A DNA stretch of 64,000 nucleotides. It comes from an uncultured Alistipes sp. GTDB taxonomy: Bacteria; Bacteroidota; Bacteroidia; Bacteroidales; UBA932. Position 1 is the stretch's first letter. The number at the start of each line of letters is the position of its first letter. The notes under the pieces were generated by a model. It worked only from the letters and a program-made list of their open reading frames with translations. It did no database searches and was not told where the DNA came from. Shown one piece after another: positions 8,135 to 17,321 of the stretch. Both the position numbers and the translations under genes were made by a program. The DNA is taken from assembly GCA_900550465.1 (NCBI GenBank), contig URSC01000011.1, positions 33,260 through 97,259 of the forward strand, written 5' to 3'.

Positions 8135-9448
8135 ATGAAGACAGTCGAATACATAATAGAGGTACTGATCTGCAGCGGCCTGTTCCTGGTCCTGTACCGG
8201 TGGCTGTTGGCAGGAAAGGTCGGCTACAGGCTGTGCAGGGCATACATCGTAGGGACAATGCTGCTCGCAGCCCTCATCCCCGCCCTCGACGTGCCGCTGT
8301 ACTCCCCCGCCCCGGAGCCCGCAGCAAAGGAGAAGGCCGTACTCCACGAATTCCGGGGGAGCCTGCTCCCGGAGGACGGAGGCTACGGCGGGGCCACGGC
8401 AGAGGATGCCGCCACCTCCCGGAAAACCTCCGCGAAGGCCATTGTCCTGAAAACGGCCGCTGCCGCCTATGGAGTGACCGCCGCAGCCTCTATTGTCCTG
8501 ATAGGCCTGAATGTCATACGGATACGCCGCCTGCGCCGGGGAGCCCGACTGACCCGCATGGAGGGCTGGACTTTAGCCGAGAGCGGGAAGATACAGACTC
8601 CGTTCTCCTTTCTGCGGACGGTCTACATGGGCTTCAACTACAGTACATCCGAGCGACGGATGATTCTCTCCCATGAGGTCAGCCACGTCCGGCACCGGCA
8701 TTCTTACGAGAGGCTCGTCCTCTCCGCCCTGCGCAGCCTCCTGTGGTTCAACCCCTTCCTGTGGATAGCCGAAAAGGACCTGAAGGAGGTGCAGGAATGG
8801 GAGGCCGACCGCGACGTTCTCAACGAAGGAAATGACCTGACTCTATATAGAACAGCCATCTTCAAGCAACTCTTTGGTTATAATCCGGATATATCCAGCG
8901 GGTTGAATCACTCACTCACAAAAAAACGGTTTATTATGATGACAAAGACACGACTCGGCCGCTACGCCCCGCTGAGGCTGGCCGCCGCCCTCCCGCTGCT
9001 CACCGCCACCTTCCTCGCGTTCGGCTGCGGGACCAAGGATCAGACACTTCCGCCCTATGCTTCCGGCATCTCAGACCCCGTGAGCGGGCAGCCCGCACCT
9101 GACGATGCTATCCAGAAAGATTCAGTCATTCACATCGCCATAACAAAACAGGACGGAGAGTATTCCTGCACTGTAAACGGAGAACAGCGTGACCTCGGCG
9201 ATATCGGCTGGATAAGCAACGAGTTAGTTCCCGACTCCTGGCAGTCATTTACCATTCATCTCGAATTGGCCGATGCTGTCGAGATGGGAATAGTCACGGA
9301 TGTCACTGACGCTATCAGACAGTTCAGTTTGAAAAGTCTGACGATAACAGACAATGACTCTGACTCCACGGCGGTAAGGACCTTCTACATCAAATACGAT
9401 GATAAGAGCCCGGGATCCAGAGACCTCCCGGACGTCGGCCGCAGATAA
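8135..9448 (+). CDS. BlaR1-like M56 family membrane metallopeptidase
   Basis: Membrane-bound zinc protease and signal transducer paired with the upstream repressor. Membrane segments are seen at about residues 3-22, 36-55 and 105-127, with a fourth at about 285-305. The cytosolic catalytic loop holds H180-E181-x-x-H184 (ILSHEVSHVRHRH) and the downstream EWEADRDV that supplies the third ligand. The extracytoplasmic C-terminus is only about 130 residues and lacks the penicillin-binding domain of staphylococcal BlaR1, so the signal is probably not a beta-lactam. The total length, 437 aa, is usual for Bacteroidota M56 proteins. Confidence 0.9.
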   Translation: MKTVEYIIEVLICSGLFLVLYRWLLAGKVGYRLCRAYIVGTMLLAALIPALDVPLYSPAPEPAAKEKAVLHEFRGSLLPEDGGYGGATAEDAATSRKTSAKAIVLKTAAAAYGVTAAASIVLIGLNVIRIRRLRRGARLTRMEGWTLAESGKIQTPFSFLRTVYMGFNYSTSERRMILSHEVSHVRHRHSYERLVLSALRSLLWFNPFLWIAEKDLKEVQEWEADRDVLNEGNDLTLYRTAIFKQLFGYNPDISSGLNHSLTKKRFIMMTKTRLGRYAPLRLAAALPLLTATFLAFGCGTKDQTLPPYASGISDPVSGQPAPDDAIQKDSVIHIAITKQDGEYSCTVNGEQRDLGDIGWISNELVPDSWQSFTIHLELADAVEMGIVTDVTDAIRQFSLKSLTITDNDSDSTAVRTFYIKYDDKSPGSRDLPDVGRR

Positions 9449-9449
9449 T

Positions 9450-9480
9450 TTTGCTCGTTTGGAAATAATTCCTATCTTTG
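9450..9480 (+). promoter_or_regulatory. Promoter of tRNA-Ser
   Basis: TTTG (9450-9453), a 19-bp spacer and a consensus TATCTTTG (9473-9480) precede the tRNA by 27 bp. Confidence 0.6.
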
Positions 9481-9507
9481 CCGCCCGATTCAGAAATGAA
9501 GGGACAT

Positions 9508-9592
9508 GGAGGTGTGGCCGAGTGGTCGATGGCGGCAGTCTTGAAAACTGTTGAACGGCAACGTTCCGGGGGTTCGAATCCCTCCGCCTCCG
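9508..9592 (+). tRNA. tRNA-Ser (anticodon TGA)
   Basis: The cloverleaf can be drawn by hand. The acceptor stem GGAGGTG pairs with CGCCTCC (9585-9591), with discriminator G9592. The anticodon loop CTTGAAA presents TGA. A long variable arm (around TTGAACGGCAACGTTCCG) is typical of class II tRNA-Ser, and the T loop is GGTTCGAATCC. A full CCA is not encoded (CAC follows). Confidence 0.95.
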
Positions 9593-9598
9593 CACTAA

Positions 9599-9632
9599 AA
9601 AAGCCTGCAGCGTTGCTGCGGGCTATTTTCTA
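9599..9632 (+). terminator. Terminator after tRNA-Ser
   Basis: A stem of AGCCTGCAGC and GCTGCGGGCT with a GTT loop is followed by ATTTTCT. One G-T pair interrupts the stem. Confidence 0.7.
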
Positions 9633-9706
9633 CCCCCTCCAGACCTCCCCTGAGGGGAGGCTTGGTCGCTTCGCTCCGAACATGCCGCAAGCCGCTCTTG
9701 TTTATT

Positions 9707-9911
9707 GATTTCAGACAACGGAAAGCAGATACACGGCATAAAATCACAATCACCTCACTATCAATACGTTCTATTTTCAACGTGTTCTTTTCGGACACTT
9801 CGGGATGCACGAAAAGCTCTCGTTACTTTTGTAAGTTCTTATTTATCGGCCTTTTACAAAAAACAGGTGCTGCAGCACTTACCGTTGCCGCTGCGAGGAT
9901 GCTTTTCTCCA
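9707..9911 (-). repeat. Dispersed TIR-bounded element, copy 1
   Basis: About 205 bp shared with copy 2 (15367-15572) at roughly 95% identity by eye, with only about a dozen substitutions. The core (9716-9887, 172 bp) is bounded by imperfect inverted termini: CAACGGAAAG at the left and CTTACCGTTG at the right. It lies 12 bp beyond the stop codon of the minus-strand barrel gene. It encodes no transposase. A short minus-strand frame (MHPEVSEKNTLKIERI...) is conserved in copy 2, but synonymous and non-synonymous changes are equally frequent, so coding selection is not indicated. Confidence 0.8.
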
Positions 9912-9923
9912 TTCGAGGTAAAT

Positions 9924-10706
9924 TTAGAATCTGAAACCCACGTACACCAGCGCACGGGCATCCGTAGCAGTGGGCATGGTGCGGTCATCCTGCCAGGGGG
10001 CACCGCTGTCGTTGAATGTCACACCTGCGTCCAGGCCGACCATGTAGTGCTCGAGGAAGGTGTATTCATAGCGCAGGCCCGCGTTGCCCGTCAGGCCGGA
10101 GACATGGTACTGCCAGGTGGAGGCGGTGTAGTTTTCGGGCTCGATCTCCGGGAACAGGGCCGCCGTCTCAAAGCAGAGGCCGTCGGCAAAGTACCATCCG
10201 ATGCCGGCATAGGCGGAGAAGCGGTGATGCTCGGTGTCAATCATATGGAATACTGGACGGACCGAGACGGCCAAGGAGTTGTGACGCAGCCACGTGAGAT
10301 TGTTGGGGTCATTCCCCGCCGCTATCCACCGGTCGATATAGTCGCGCACAGACGGCATATCGGCAAGACCCTCATAGCCTCCCGGGCTGTCCGTCGTGGT
10401 GACGGCCGGAGCATCCGCGATGTCCGGAAACGTGTTGCGGTAGGAGTTCTGTACGTCCAGCTCCAGGGACAATCTGCGCACTAAGTCTCTCTGATAGCTG
10501 AATCCGTAGACAGCTGTGGCTCGGTATCTCTGCCCGAAGTTCACTCCGCCGCCGGCTGCCGGACCGGAGTACTCGGAATAGAGTCCCCAGTAACCGATGC
10601 CGCCGTAGAGTCTGACAGTATTCTGCGCTGTAAGGACGGCGGGATTACACACTGCGGCAAACATGCATATTGTGATGGCCGCGTACAGTGATGAAAGCTT
10701 GCTCAT
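9924..10706 (-). CDS. Outer-membrane beta-barrel protein, porin family type
   Basis: Predicted secreted barrel of 260 aa. An N-terminal signal peptide (MSKLSSLYAAITICMFAAVC... cut near LTAQ) is followed by alternating beta-strand patterns with aromatic girdles (GGIGYWGLYSEYSG, YRATAVYGFSYQRD, GLRYEYTFLEHYMVGLDAGV), and the chain ends in the classical C-terminal phenylalanine (YVGFRF). The ATG at 10706 is selected because a TATATTTG -7 element (10744-10737) lies between it and the longer in-frame start at 10802. It is divergent from nothing and downstream of the TPR regulator gene on the same strand. Ligand and function are unknown. Confidence 0.8.
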   Translation of the reverse strand: MSKLSSLYAAITICMFAAVCNPAVLTAQNTVRLYGGIGYWGLYSEYSGPAAGGGVNFGQRYRATAVYGFSYQRDLVRRLSLELDVQNSYRNTFPDIADAPAVTTTDSPGGYEGLADMPSVRDYIDRWIAAGNDPNNLTWLRHNSLAVSVRPVFHMIDTEHHRFSAYAGIGWYFADGLCFETAALFPEIEPENYTASTWQYHVSGLTGNAGLRYEYTFLEHYMVGLDAGVTFNDSGAPWQDDRTMPTATDARALVYVGFRF

Positions 10707-10885
10707 GATTCTGATTCGGTTATATGGTTCAGGCCGCAAATATAATATGGAAAAGTTCCGGCAAGATAAAAATAAAATCACGGGCCACAGCGCGGCTTTC
10801 AAGTATCAAACTGCTTTTATACAAGCACATACACCCTACATGCTTCCACATTTTAAAGGTCACATCACCGTAGGTGCGGACGCAA

Positions 10886-12637
10886 TTACCGCTTTCCCCA
10901 GGCGGCCAAGCGGCTGCTGAGATACTTTGCGAGGCTGCCGTCGAGACCCATTTTACGGGCGAGTCTGGTCTTGCGCGTGCTGAGGTTGGTCTCGCTGATG
11001 TCGAGGATGGTGCACAATGTGCTGGCGGGATATCCGAGGCAGGTGAGGATTATAAGGTACCGCTCGTCCTTTGACAGGCCGGGATATTCCGAGAACAATC
11101 CGCTGAGGAACCCCGGGTACACGGTGTCTATCAGGGTGCTCGCGTCACCGTAGGTGTTGATGCCGCGGATGAAGTCGCGGGCGACGGCAACGGATCTGTC
11201 AAGAAGGTGAGCGGGATTGCTCTGATGGATGTCGTAGATGTCGATGATCTTGCGCATGGTACTGTAGGTAAGGTTGTAGAACCGCATCAGGCCGCTGTTG
11301 GCAGCAGCATAGCGGCGGAACATCTGCTCCATGGATTTTCTTGCCTCCTCCTCATGGATTTTCTCCTCCCGAAGGCTGTTGCTCTCCGCTGTCTGACGGT
11401 CCAGCTCCTTCCCGCGGATATCCGCCAGGGCCTTGAACCTGCGGGCCTCGGCCCTCTGCCGCCGGAGCATTGTCCTGAGGAGGACAATGACAGCTGTCAC
11501 CGCCGCGGCGGCCAGAAGGAAAATGACGGTGAGCAGCAGGATACTCCTGTCCCGTCTGTACAGCTCTGCCTCGAGCCGGGAGTGGTCATACCGCAGTTCC
11601 GAGTCCCGGAGCTGGGATTCGTAGCCTTCCTCAAGGATTGACAACTCTATTCTATGTGCGTGACTTTGGTTTATCAGTATGTCATCACTGTTATTTTCCA
11701 ACTCTGCAATCTCTTTAAAAAGCGAGTAGATTAGAAGACTGTCCGTCTGACTGTAGGCCTTAATAGACTCACAATAGAACCGGGCAGAGTCTGCCATCTT
11801 TAAATCAACATAGCATTTTGTGGTAAGATATTGAAAGTCATTATACAGGCTCTCTTCGGCAATATTTTGAGGTATCTCTCCATACTGTGAGAGGGCTCTC
11901 TTGGTCAAGTCTAAGATTTTCCTTGCATCGTCATCAGGATCATAGACATAACAGAGAAGGTCAAGTGCAGAGAGGCCGCAGAGCCGATTATCATACTGCT
12001 CTGCCATTGACAATGCTTTTTCCAAATGAGGAATGGCTTTGTCTATTGAGTCAATTATCAATATTCTGGACAGAGAAAGATGGGCAGACATAATACGTTC
12101 GGGCAGTTCTGCTTTCTCAAAACACTCTAGTGCTTTTCTATATCTGAGAATAGCCGCCTGTTCGTTCACAACACTACTTCTGTAGAGCGAGGCTATACGG
12201 GTGTGGAGCAGACCGAGCTGCTCCATGTCGCCCATGCGCTCGACCAATGGCTCCGCCTCCTTATAGGCAAGCATCGCACCCTCCGCGTCGCCTCGCTCCG
12301 AGAGCACCGCTCCCTGCATGACCAGCGCACGGGCCAGCAGCTCTTCCGGTCCGCGGCGGCGGTAATAACTTACTGCTTCCGACACCGCGGTGTCCTCCGC
12401 TACAGGGAGGTAGTTCTTATACTCCGCCTCCGTCATGAGCAGGGTGTGGAATGCACGCCCCTCTCTGTCCATTCTCCCGATCTCCGCACTGTCGATACCG
12501 CTCAGAATGTCAAGGGCACCCTGCGGATCCGTCATCATCAGGGAGTCCGCGGCGGCAAGCTCAGGATACCGGCTCACATGCCTGCCTGAGCACGAGCACA
12601 GTGAGCAGAGCAGTACTATCAGGTATAGAGTTTTCAT
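10886..12637 (-). CDS. TPR membrane regulator with C-terminal HTH (DUF6377-like)
   Basis: Bitopic regulator of 583 aa. It begins with a lipoprotein-like or cleavable hydrophobic N-terminus (LIVLLCSLCSCSG), then tetratricopeptide-like helices (about 25-340), one membrane span (about 362-385, ILLLTVIFLLAAAAVTAVIV), a coiled coil (about 390-450) and a C-terminal helix-turn-helix (about 520-575) resembling sigma region 4/LuxR domains (LSKDERYLIILTCLG, ETNLSTRKTRLARKMG). Bacteroidales proteins of this build link an envelope TPR sensor to cytoplasmic DNA binding. The -7 element TATCTTTG (12649-12642) ends four bases before the ATG, suggesting a leaderless mRNA. A decayed paralogue lies at 45.1-46.0 kb. 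Confidence 0.75.
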   Translation of the reverse strand: MKTLYLIVLLCSLCSCSGRHVSRYPELAAADSLMMTDPQGALDILSGIDSAEIGRMDREGRAFHTLLMTEAEYKNYLPVAEDTAVSEAVSYYRRRGPEELLARALVMQGAVLSERGDAEGAMLAYKEAEPLVERMGDMEQLGLLHTRIASLYRSSVVNEQAAILRYRKALECFEKAELPERIMSAHLSLSRILIIDSIDKAIPHLEKALSMAEQYDNRLCGLSALDLLCYVYDPDDDARKILDLTKRALSQYGEIPQNIAEESLYNDFQYLTTKCYVDLKMADSARFYCESIKAYSQTDSLLIYSLFKEIAELENNSDDILINQSHAHRIELSILEEGYESQLRDSELRYDHSRLEAELYRRDRSILLLTVIFLLAAAAVTAVIVLLRTMLRRQRAEARRFKALADIRGKELDRQTAESNSLREEKIHEEEARKSMEQMFRRYAAANSGLMRFYNLTYSTMRKIIDIYDIHQSNPAHLLDRSVAVARDFIRGINTYGDASTLIDTVYPGFLSGLFSEYPGLSKDERYLIILTCLGYPASTLCTILDISETNLSTRKTRLARKMGLDGSLAKYLSSRLAAWGKR

Positions 12638-12665
12638 GCTGCAAAGATAGCATGAAATCCCGTCA

Positions 12666-15080
12666 TCATTCGCCTTTTATCCTGCCCTGAAGTCCGCCGG
12701 CGGAGCGGTTCGACGCCTTCCTGACAAATTTGTCCCCGAAGGTCTGTCTGTAAGTGAGTATGAAGATTCCGGGATAGGTACGGAGGTTACGCCTGTACGA
12801 GTAGCTGTCCGCGGAGAAGAACCTTGGACCGAAGCTTCCGAGTATGTCCACGGCGTCTATGCTTATCGTTCCTCCGAAACCGAACTGCTTGGAGAAGGAC
12901 AGACCCAGCTGGTGCCTGTCCGGGATTTCCCATGTCAGGGATCTCGTGGGTGAGGCGTAGCTGTAGTTCAGGGACATGTTGATGCCGTGATTTCTTGACA
13001 GGTTGATGAGGTTCTTTATTCCTGCAGACCAGCTCCAGGCTGTATAGGACATATCGTCACCGGAGATATTGGCCTGGACACTCTCGTAGTCGGCCCCGGC
13101 ATCGACCGTAATCTGCCATATTCCGTTGAACAGGCTCTGATTCAGGTTCAGGAAGAACATGACGAGGTCGTCGGTACCGAAGTTGCCAACGGAAGTCTTC
13201 ATAATGTTATCGCCGATATATTCATCATAGTCGAACATTGCGTCCGAGAGCCGGTAGTAGCTGACTCCCACCATGTAGTCGAACATAAGGGCGTAGGTCA
13301 GAGTCACCTCATGGGAAAGGGAAGGGCCTAAGCGGATGTTGCCTGAGGTGAACGTGTTCTCGGTCATCCAAGTCTCGAAAGGGTTGAGGTCGGAGTAGAA
13401 CGGTCTTTCGATGCCCATGGCGTAGTCCACGGAGATGCTGTGCATGCCTTCCGCGATGTCGAACATGAGGCTTGCGGAGGGGAAAACATTGAGGTAGCTC
13501 TGGCGGAAGGTCTCCCCGGTGGTCCTGAGGTCTCCCTTGATGCCGGTGTATTCGCCTCTTACTCCTACAACGGACCAGATGACGTCGTTCCACTGCCGAT
13601 CGTAGGATATGTACGCGCTGCTTATGTTCTCATCGTAACGGAAAAGGTTGGAGTAACGGTCGTTGCGGATATAGTCACCTGTCAGCAGGTCCAGGTCTGT
13701 CCTGAGGAAGTCGTTGGAGAGGAAGGCCGTGGAGTTCTCCAGACCGGCTTTCAGGATGCTGCCGTCCTCGAAGTCATGCTCGTATACGGCCTTTGCCTCC
13801 ACAGTCCGGAAGTCATGGACGGTGTTCTGCCTGTAGCTCTGGAAGAGAGAGTCCGCCCCGAAGGAGGATGTCCCGGAGATGTCCGTACCGCTGAGAAGAT
13901 TGCTGCTGTAGGAGGAGTAGTTGACGCTGATGTCCAGGTTGCTGCCCATGTCGTCAGTCTTGAGGTTGTAGTACAGTGCGGCTCCTACCGAGGGTTTCAC
14001 CTCGGGATTGTCAGAGACAGACAAGACCAGTGTACGTCTCTCCAAAGCGCCGTGCCTTGCATAGTCGGTATAGGTGCTGCCGTCGCTGTCCTGCCAGGCT
14101 CCTCCGAGGGCTAGCGATGCTCCCAGCCGGTTCTTGGAATTGAAATCATAGCTCAGGTTCAGATTGCCGTTGAGCAGCCAGTTGTTGCGGCGGGTGCTGG
14201 ATATGTAGCTGATGTCCTCATCGGTGTCGTGGTAGTGATAGGCGTCGTCCTGCTCCAGGAGGGTGTTGGTGTTGCGGAACCCGATGTTGCCCGAGACGAT
14301 CAGTTTCTTCCCGGCATAGCCCAGGTTCAGGGACGCCCGGGGTGAGACTTTATTGAACTGGTACATGCCTTCTACACTGGCACTTCCGTCAAATCCCCGG
14401 CCCGGTTCCTTCTTGTACACGATGTTGATTACGGCCTTGCCGACGGCGGCCCTGTAGGATGCTCCGGGAGATGTGACGACTTCGATTTTCTCGATTTTGT
14501 CAGCGGAGGTGTTGCGCAGGATGTCCATTGCCGCCTCCTGCCCCATCACAGGCTTGCGGCCGTCTATCCATATCTCGGCGCTCTTTCCGCCTACTACTGA
14601 GATGTTTTCACGGTTGACGGTCACAAGCGGCGTGTATCCCAATATGGTGTATGCGTTTACCGCAGCGGCCACCTCTGCCGGAGGCGAGTAGACCAACCTG
14701 CCCGGACGCCTGTCCACGAGCCCCCTGCTGGCAGTAACCGTCACCTCGTCCAGCCGCTCCACGGACGGCTCCAGGACTATGGTCAGAAAATCCTCAGTCA
14801 CCGGTCTCAGGACCTTTTCAAATCCTATGAAGGATACTTCCACAAATGCCCCGTCGGAAATACCGTCAAGCGAGAAGAATCCGGAGGTGTCGGCGTACGT
14901 AAAATCCATGACGGTGCTGTCTGTCCCGGACATCAGGACGACGAGCGCCGACTCAACGGGAGTCCCGGACGGGTCGGTCACTTTTCCCTTGAGGTCGCGG
15001 GAGGAGGCCAAGGCGCAGAGCGCGGATACGGCGGTCAATAGGAGGATGGCGGTTAAGCGTGATGGCATGTTCATATTCAT
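12666..15080 (-). CDS. TonB-dependent receptor-like outer-membrane protein
   Basis: Large outer-membrane protein of about 804 aa. A signal peptide (MPSRLTAILLLTAVSALCALA) is followed by a carboxypeptidase-regulatory-like beta-sandwich (about 30-110, LKGKVTDPSGTPVESALVV), a plug-like segment (about 115-230, PVMGQEAAMDILRNTSADKIEKIEV) and a long barrel of the OMP_b-brl_3 type. It resembles SusC relatives but has no SusD partner, so substrate import is uncertain. A TATGTTTG -7 element (15117-15110) shows that the more upstream ATG at 15116 cannot be used; 15080 (or the nearby Met codons at 15074 and 15068) is the start. Confidence 0.85.
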   Translation of the reverse strand: MNMNMPSRLTAILLLTAVSALCALASSRDLKGKVTDPSGTPVESALVVLMSGTDSTVMDFTYADTSGFFSLDGISDGAFVEVSFIGFEKVLRPVTEDFLTIVLEPSVERLDEVTVTASRGLVDRRPGRLVYSPPAEVAAAVNAYTILGYTPLVTVNRENISVVGGKSAEIWIDGRKPVMGQEAAMDILRNTSADKIEKIEVVTSPGASYRAAVGKAVINIVYKKEPGRGFDGSASVEGMYQFNKVSPRASLNLGYAGKKLIVSGNIGFRNTNTLLEQDDAYHYHDTDEDISYISSTRRNNWLLNGNLNLSYDFNSKNRLGASLALGGAWQDSDGSTYTDYARHGALERRTLVLSVSDNPEVKPSVGAALYYNLKTDDMGSNLDISVNYSSYSSNLLSGTDISGTSSFGADSLFQSYRQNTVHDFRTVEAKAVYEHDFEDGSILKAGLENSTAFLSNDFLRTDLDLLTGDYIRNDRYSNLFRYDENISSAYISYDRQWNDVIWSVVGVRGEYTGIKGDLRTTGETFRQSYLNVFPSASLMFDIAEGMHSISVDYAMGIERPFYSDLNPFETWMTENTFTSGNIRLGPSLSHEVTLTYALMFDYMVGVSYYRLSDAMFDYDEYIGDNIMKTSVGNFGTDDLVMFFLNLNQSLFNGIWQITVDAGADYESVQANISGDDMSYTAWSWSAGIKNLINLSRNHGINMSLNYSYASPTRSLTWEIPDRHQLGLSFSKQFGFGGTISIDAVDILGSFGPRFFSADSYSYRRNLRTYPGIFILTYRQTFGDKFVRKASNRSAGGLQGRIKGE

Positions 15081-15117
15081 GTTCGTGTCGTGTTTGTGAA
15101 AATTTTCCGCAAACATA

Positions 15118-15366
15118 ATACTGAACGGCTCACCTGCGGCAATAAATAAATTCGCAGGCAGGATGGCGGATACTCCATCGCATCATCATTATAATCAAAC
15201 ACTTGCACGACTTTTCGCCATGTAAAATATTATTCACAGCCAGCATTCAGATCTTGCCTTTTAGGCGCAATCTCTCCAGAACTGCCGGTTGGTCGGCACC
15301 TTCAGGATAGGAATCCGGGGTAGGGCCGCTGGGAAGGGCCCCTGAGGCTGGTCGGACAAATGCTGC
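15118..15366. other. Intergenic stretch without recognisable gene
   Basis: AT-rich upstream region of the TonB-like gene. Apart from the -33 area of that gene's promoter I see no motif; the remainder up to the repeat element is featureless. Confidence 0.4.
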
Positions 15367-15572
15367 GATTTCAGACAACGGTAAGCAGATACACGGCACA
15401 AAATCACAATTACCTCACAATCAATGCGTTCTATTTTCAACGTGTCCTTTTCGGACACTTCGGGACGCACGAAAAGCTCTCGTCACTTCTGCAAGTTCTT
15501 ATTTATCGGCCTTTTACAAAAAACAGGTGCAGCAGCACTTACCGTTGCCGCTGCGAGGATGCTTTTTCTCCA
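15367..15572 (-). repeat. Dispersed TIR-bounded element, copy 2
   Basis: Best preserved copy. The core 15376-15547 (172 bp) has a perfect 10-bp inverted terminal pair, CAACGGTAAG and CTTACCGTTG. Homology to copy 1 extends 9 bp beyond the left terminus and 25 bp beyond the right one. It lies 49 bp beyond the stop codon of the minus-strand membrane-protein gene at 15622, the same orientation and context as copies 1 and 3. Confidence 0.8.
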
Positions 15573-15621
15573 AAGGGACTCCGGCGGAAGTACATACTGC
15601 ACATGCCTTAGCGGCACACTC

Positions 15622-16236
15622 CTACTGACATTTATCCACTCCACGACCATCCTCAAGATGACTGATTACATCGTCGCAGCCCCTGAGAATCCTGCGGCCC
15701 CAAAGATACTGCACGAACCCGAAAATGAGAACCAGCCATACCAGCACACCTACCGACTGTCTACGGCTGATCGACAGCAGCCCCTCGAGAACCTGTACTA
15801 TGTGAAATGCAAATACCAGCAAAGCGACAGCGGCAATCAAAACCACTACGCTCATCAACACATAGTTGCGCTTGAAACGCCGCAGCTTGACGGCTCTGGT
15901 AAGCACATCCTCCCGGGAATCCTCCGAAAGATCGGCACGGCGGTAAATGAGAATAACTCCCACCATTACCAGCAGGCAGTAGGCTACCGCCGCAACAATA
16001 ACCCACCAGTCCGGACCTCCAATCGGTACAAATACCAGAATCACCAACACCGCGACTGCCCCGCCTATAATTCCCGACCATTTATCCATTCTCATAAGTC
16101 CGAGATTTCTCCGAAATGCCTTTTTCTGCAATTCAGCATTGACTATCTGCTGTTCATCCAGCATTTTCCTCAAAGCGGCATACTCCGACCGCAACTGTTC
16201 CAGTTCCATTGAACTCATATTTTCCTCGTTCTGCAT
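15622..16236 (-). CDS. Four-span membrane protein paired with ECF sigma factor
   Basis: 204 aa protein with a short N-terminal coiled coil (residues 8-38, LEQLRSEYAALRKMLDEQQ) and four hydrophobic segments (about 53-70, 77-97, 127-147, 165-180). It is the second gene of an operon with the sigma factor (18-bp gap). I do not recognise a named family. Position and topology suggest a membrane-bound anti-sigma or sigma-modulating partner, which is inference; it lacks the ZAS zinc motif of classical anti-sigma factors. Confidence 0.6.
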   Translation of the reverse strand: MQNEENMSSMELEQLRSEYAALRKMLDEQQIVNAELQKKAFRRNLGLMRMDKWSGIIGGAVAVLVILVFVPIGGPDWWVIVAAVAYCLLVMVGVILIYRRADLSEDSREDVLTRAVKLRRFKRNYVLMSVVVLIAAVALLVFAFHIVQVLEGLLSISRRQSVGVLVWLVLIFGFVQYLWGRRILRGCDDVISHLEDGRGVDKCQ

Positions 16237-16254
16237 AATGCTTATTTATTAAAT

Positions 16255-16740
16255 TCAGATTTTCATCTTCTTGAGCAGCTCCTTAATCCGATGAAGCTGA
16301 AAAGAGACATTCTTGACCGAAATGCCCATAACCGCCCCGATTTCCTCGTAGGACAAGCCCTCCAGCCACAGCAGAATCAGAGCCCTGTCCACCAGCCCGA
16401 GCCGGTGAATCCTGTCGTACAGCCTCCTGACCTGCAGCATCCGCTCGCTTATGTCCTCAAACAGATCAACATCCACATTAAGAGGCACATGACGTCCGGC
16501 ACGCCGCATTCGCCTCTGCAGATTCAGACAGCAGTTCATGCTCACACGGTATATCCATGTCCGTACATCCGCCTCACCCCGGAACGAACCGAAACCCGTC
16601 CACAGCCTCAGTATTACCTCCTGAAACAGATCTTCCAGTTCCGTCCTGTTGTCCGCAAACATATAGCACACAGCGTACACCGTACTTTTGTACTGCTGTA
16701 CCAGCGTCGTAAACTCCCGTTCTTTGTTGTCGTTGTTCAT
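16255..16740 (-). CDS. ECF RNA polymerase sigma factor
   Basis: Sigma-70 family extracytoplasmic-function factor of 161 aa. Region 2 spans about residues 10-75 (YAVCYMFADNRTELEDLFQEVILRLW, then FRGEADVRTWIYRVSMNCCL), and region 4 about 105-158 with the helix-turn-helix LSYEEIGAVMGISVKNVSFQLHRIKELL. It directs RNA polymerase to a small regulon. It forms an operon with the membrane protein downstream, which may hold it inactive. It is not accompanied by a SusC/SusD pair and FecR-like protein, so it is not the polysaccharide-utilisation type. Confidence 0.9.
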   Translation of the reverse strand: MNNDNKEREFTTLVQQYKSTVYAVCYMFADNRTELEDLFQEVILRLWTGFGSFRGEADVRTWIYRVSMNCCLNLQRRMRRAGRHVPLNVDVDLFEDISERMLQVRRLYDRIHRLGLVDRALILLWLEGLSYEEIGAVMGISVKNVSFQLHRIKELLKKMKI

Positions 16741-16806
16741 TTGACTGCTTTTTACAACCCGTTAGACACAGCCGGTCCGAAAAAACTATAAAATAGAGCG
16801 GATTTT

Positions 16807-17184
16807 CTACCCGAGACTCTTCCCGGTGATGGCCGTGAAATGGTCCAGGGCCCAGGTGATGAGCTGATTGATGATGGGCATCAGGCTTTCACCCATTTCT
16901 GTCAGAGAGTATTCCACCCTGGGCGGCACTTCGGGATAGAGACAGCGGAGGATGAGACCGTCGGCTTCGAGGCCTTTCAGGGTCTCGGTCAAGACTTTCG
17001 GGGAAATGTCGGGGATCGCGCGGCTGATCGTGCTGAAGCGGGTGGGACCGTTCTCGGAGAGGACGCAGAGTATGAGGATGGCCCATTTGCCGGAGAAGCG
17101 GGACAGGATGTTCCGGACGGGGCAGGTCCCGATGCAAGTAAATTTTTTCAGATTTTCCTGCAGTGGCAAGCGATTCATATTCAA
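16807..17184 (-). CDS. HxlR family winged-helix regulator
   Basis: 125 aa MarR-fold regulator of the HxlR/YodB type. Motifs seen are CPVRNILSRFSGKWAILIL (residues 21-40), the recognition region FSTISRAIPDISPKVLTETLKGLEADGLI (50-79) and the wing VEYSLTEMGESLMPI. Two cysteines before the first helix (C16, C21) could sense thiol-reactive compounds, as in YodB/HypR. It is divergent from the cupin gene, with a 137-bp shared control region, so the cupin gene is its likely target. Confidence 0.9.
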   Translation of the reverse strand: MNMNRLPLQENLKKFTCIGTCPVRNILSRFSGKWAILILCVLSENGPTRFSTISRAIPDISPKVLTETLKGLEADGLILRCLYPEVPPRVEYSLTEMGESLMPIINQLITWALDHFTAITGKSLG

Positions 17185-17227
17185 TTATAATTTCTTAGAG
17201 GTAAGTGCCTTTCGTTTCGGTAACCTC

Positions 17228-17300
17228 TTGTTTATTACGTTTTACCTGACTACTTTTGCACTATTAAAAAGATAGTTCATTTCAAATACAAAGTTAATTC
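17228..17300 (+). promoter_or_regulatory. Promoter and possible HxlR operator for the cupin gene
   Basis: TTG (17228-17230), a 20-bp spacer and TACTTTTG (17251-17258) match the Bacteroidota consensus. Just downstream, GTTCATTTC and GTTAATTCATTTC are repeated about 25 bp apart, overlapping the expected transcription start; they are candidate binding sites for the divergent HxlR protein. Confidence 0.5.
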
Positions 17301-17321
17301 ATTTCTAACAAAATTAAAATT

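Noticed and set aside
7746..9448. Beta-lactam resistance module
   Set aside because: The BlaI/BlaR1-like pair lacks a penicillin-binding sensor domain and no beta-lactamase gene is nearby.
9595..9810. Conserved minus-strand ORF in element copies 1 and 2 (MxPEVSEKxTLKIERI)
   Set aside because: In the comparable 36 codons I count about four silent and four replacement changes, as expected without coding selection, and copy 3 does not keep the frame.
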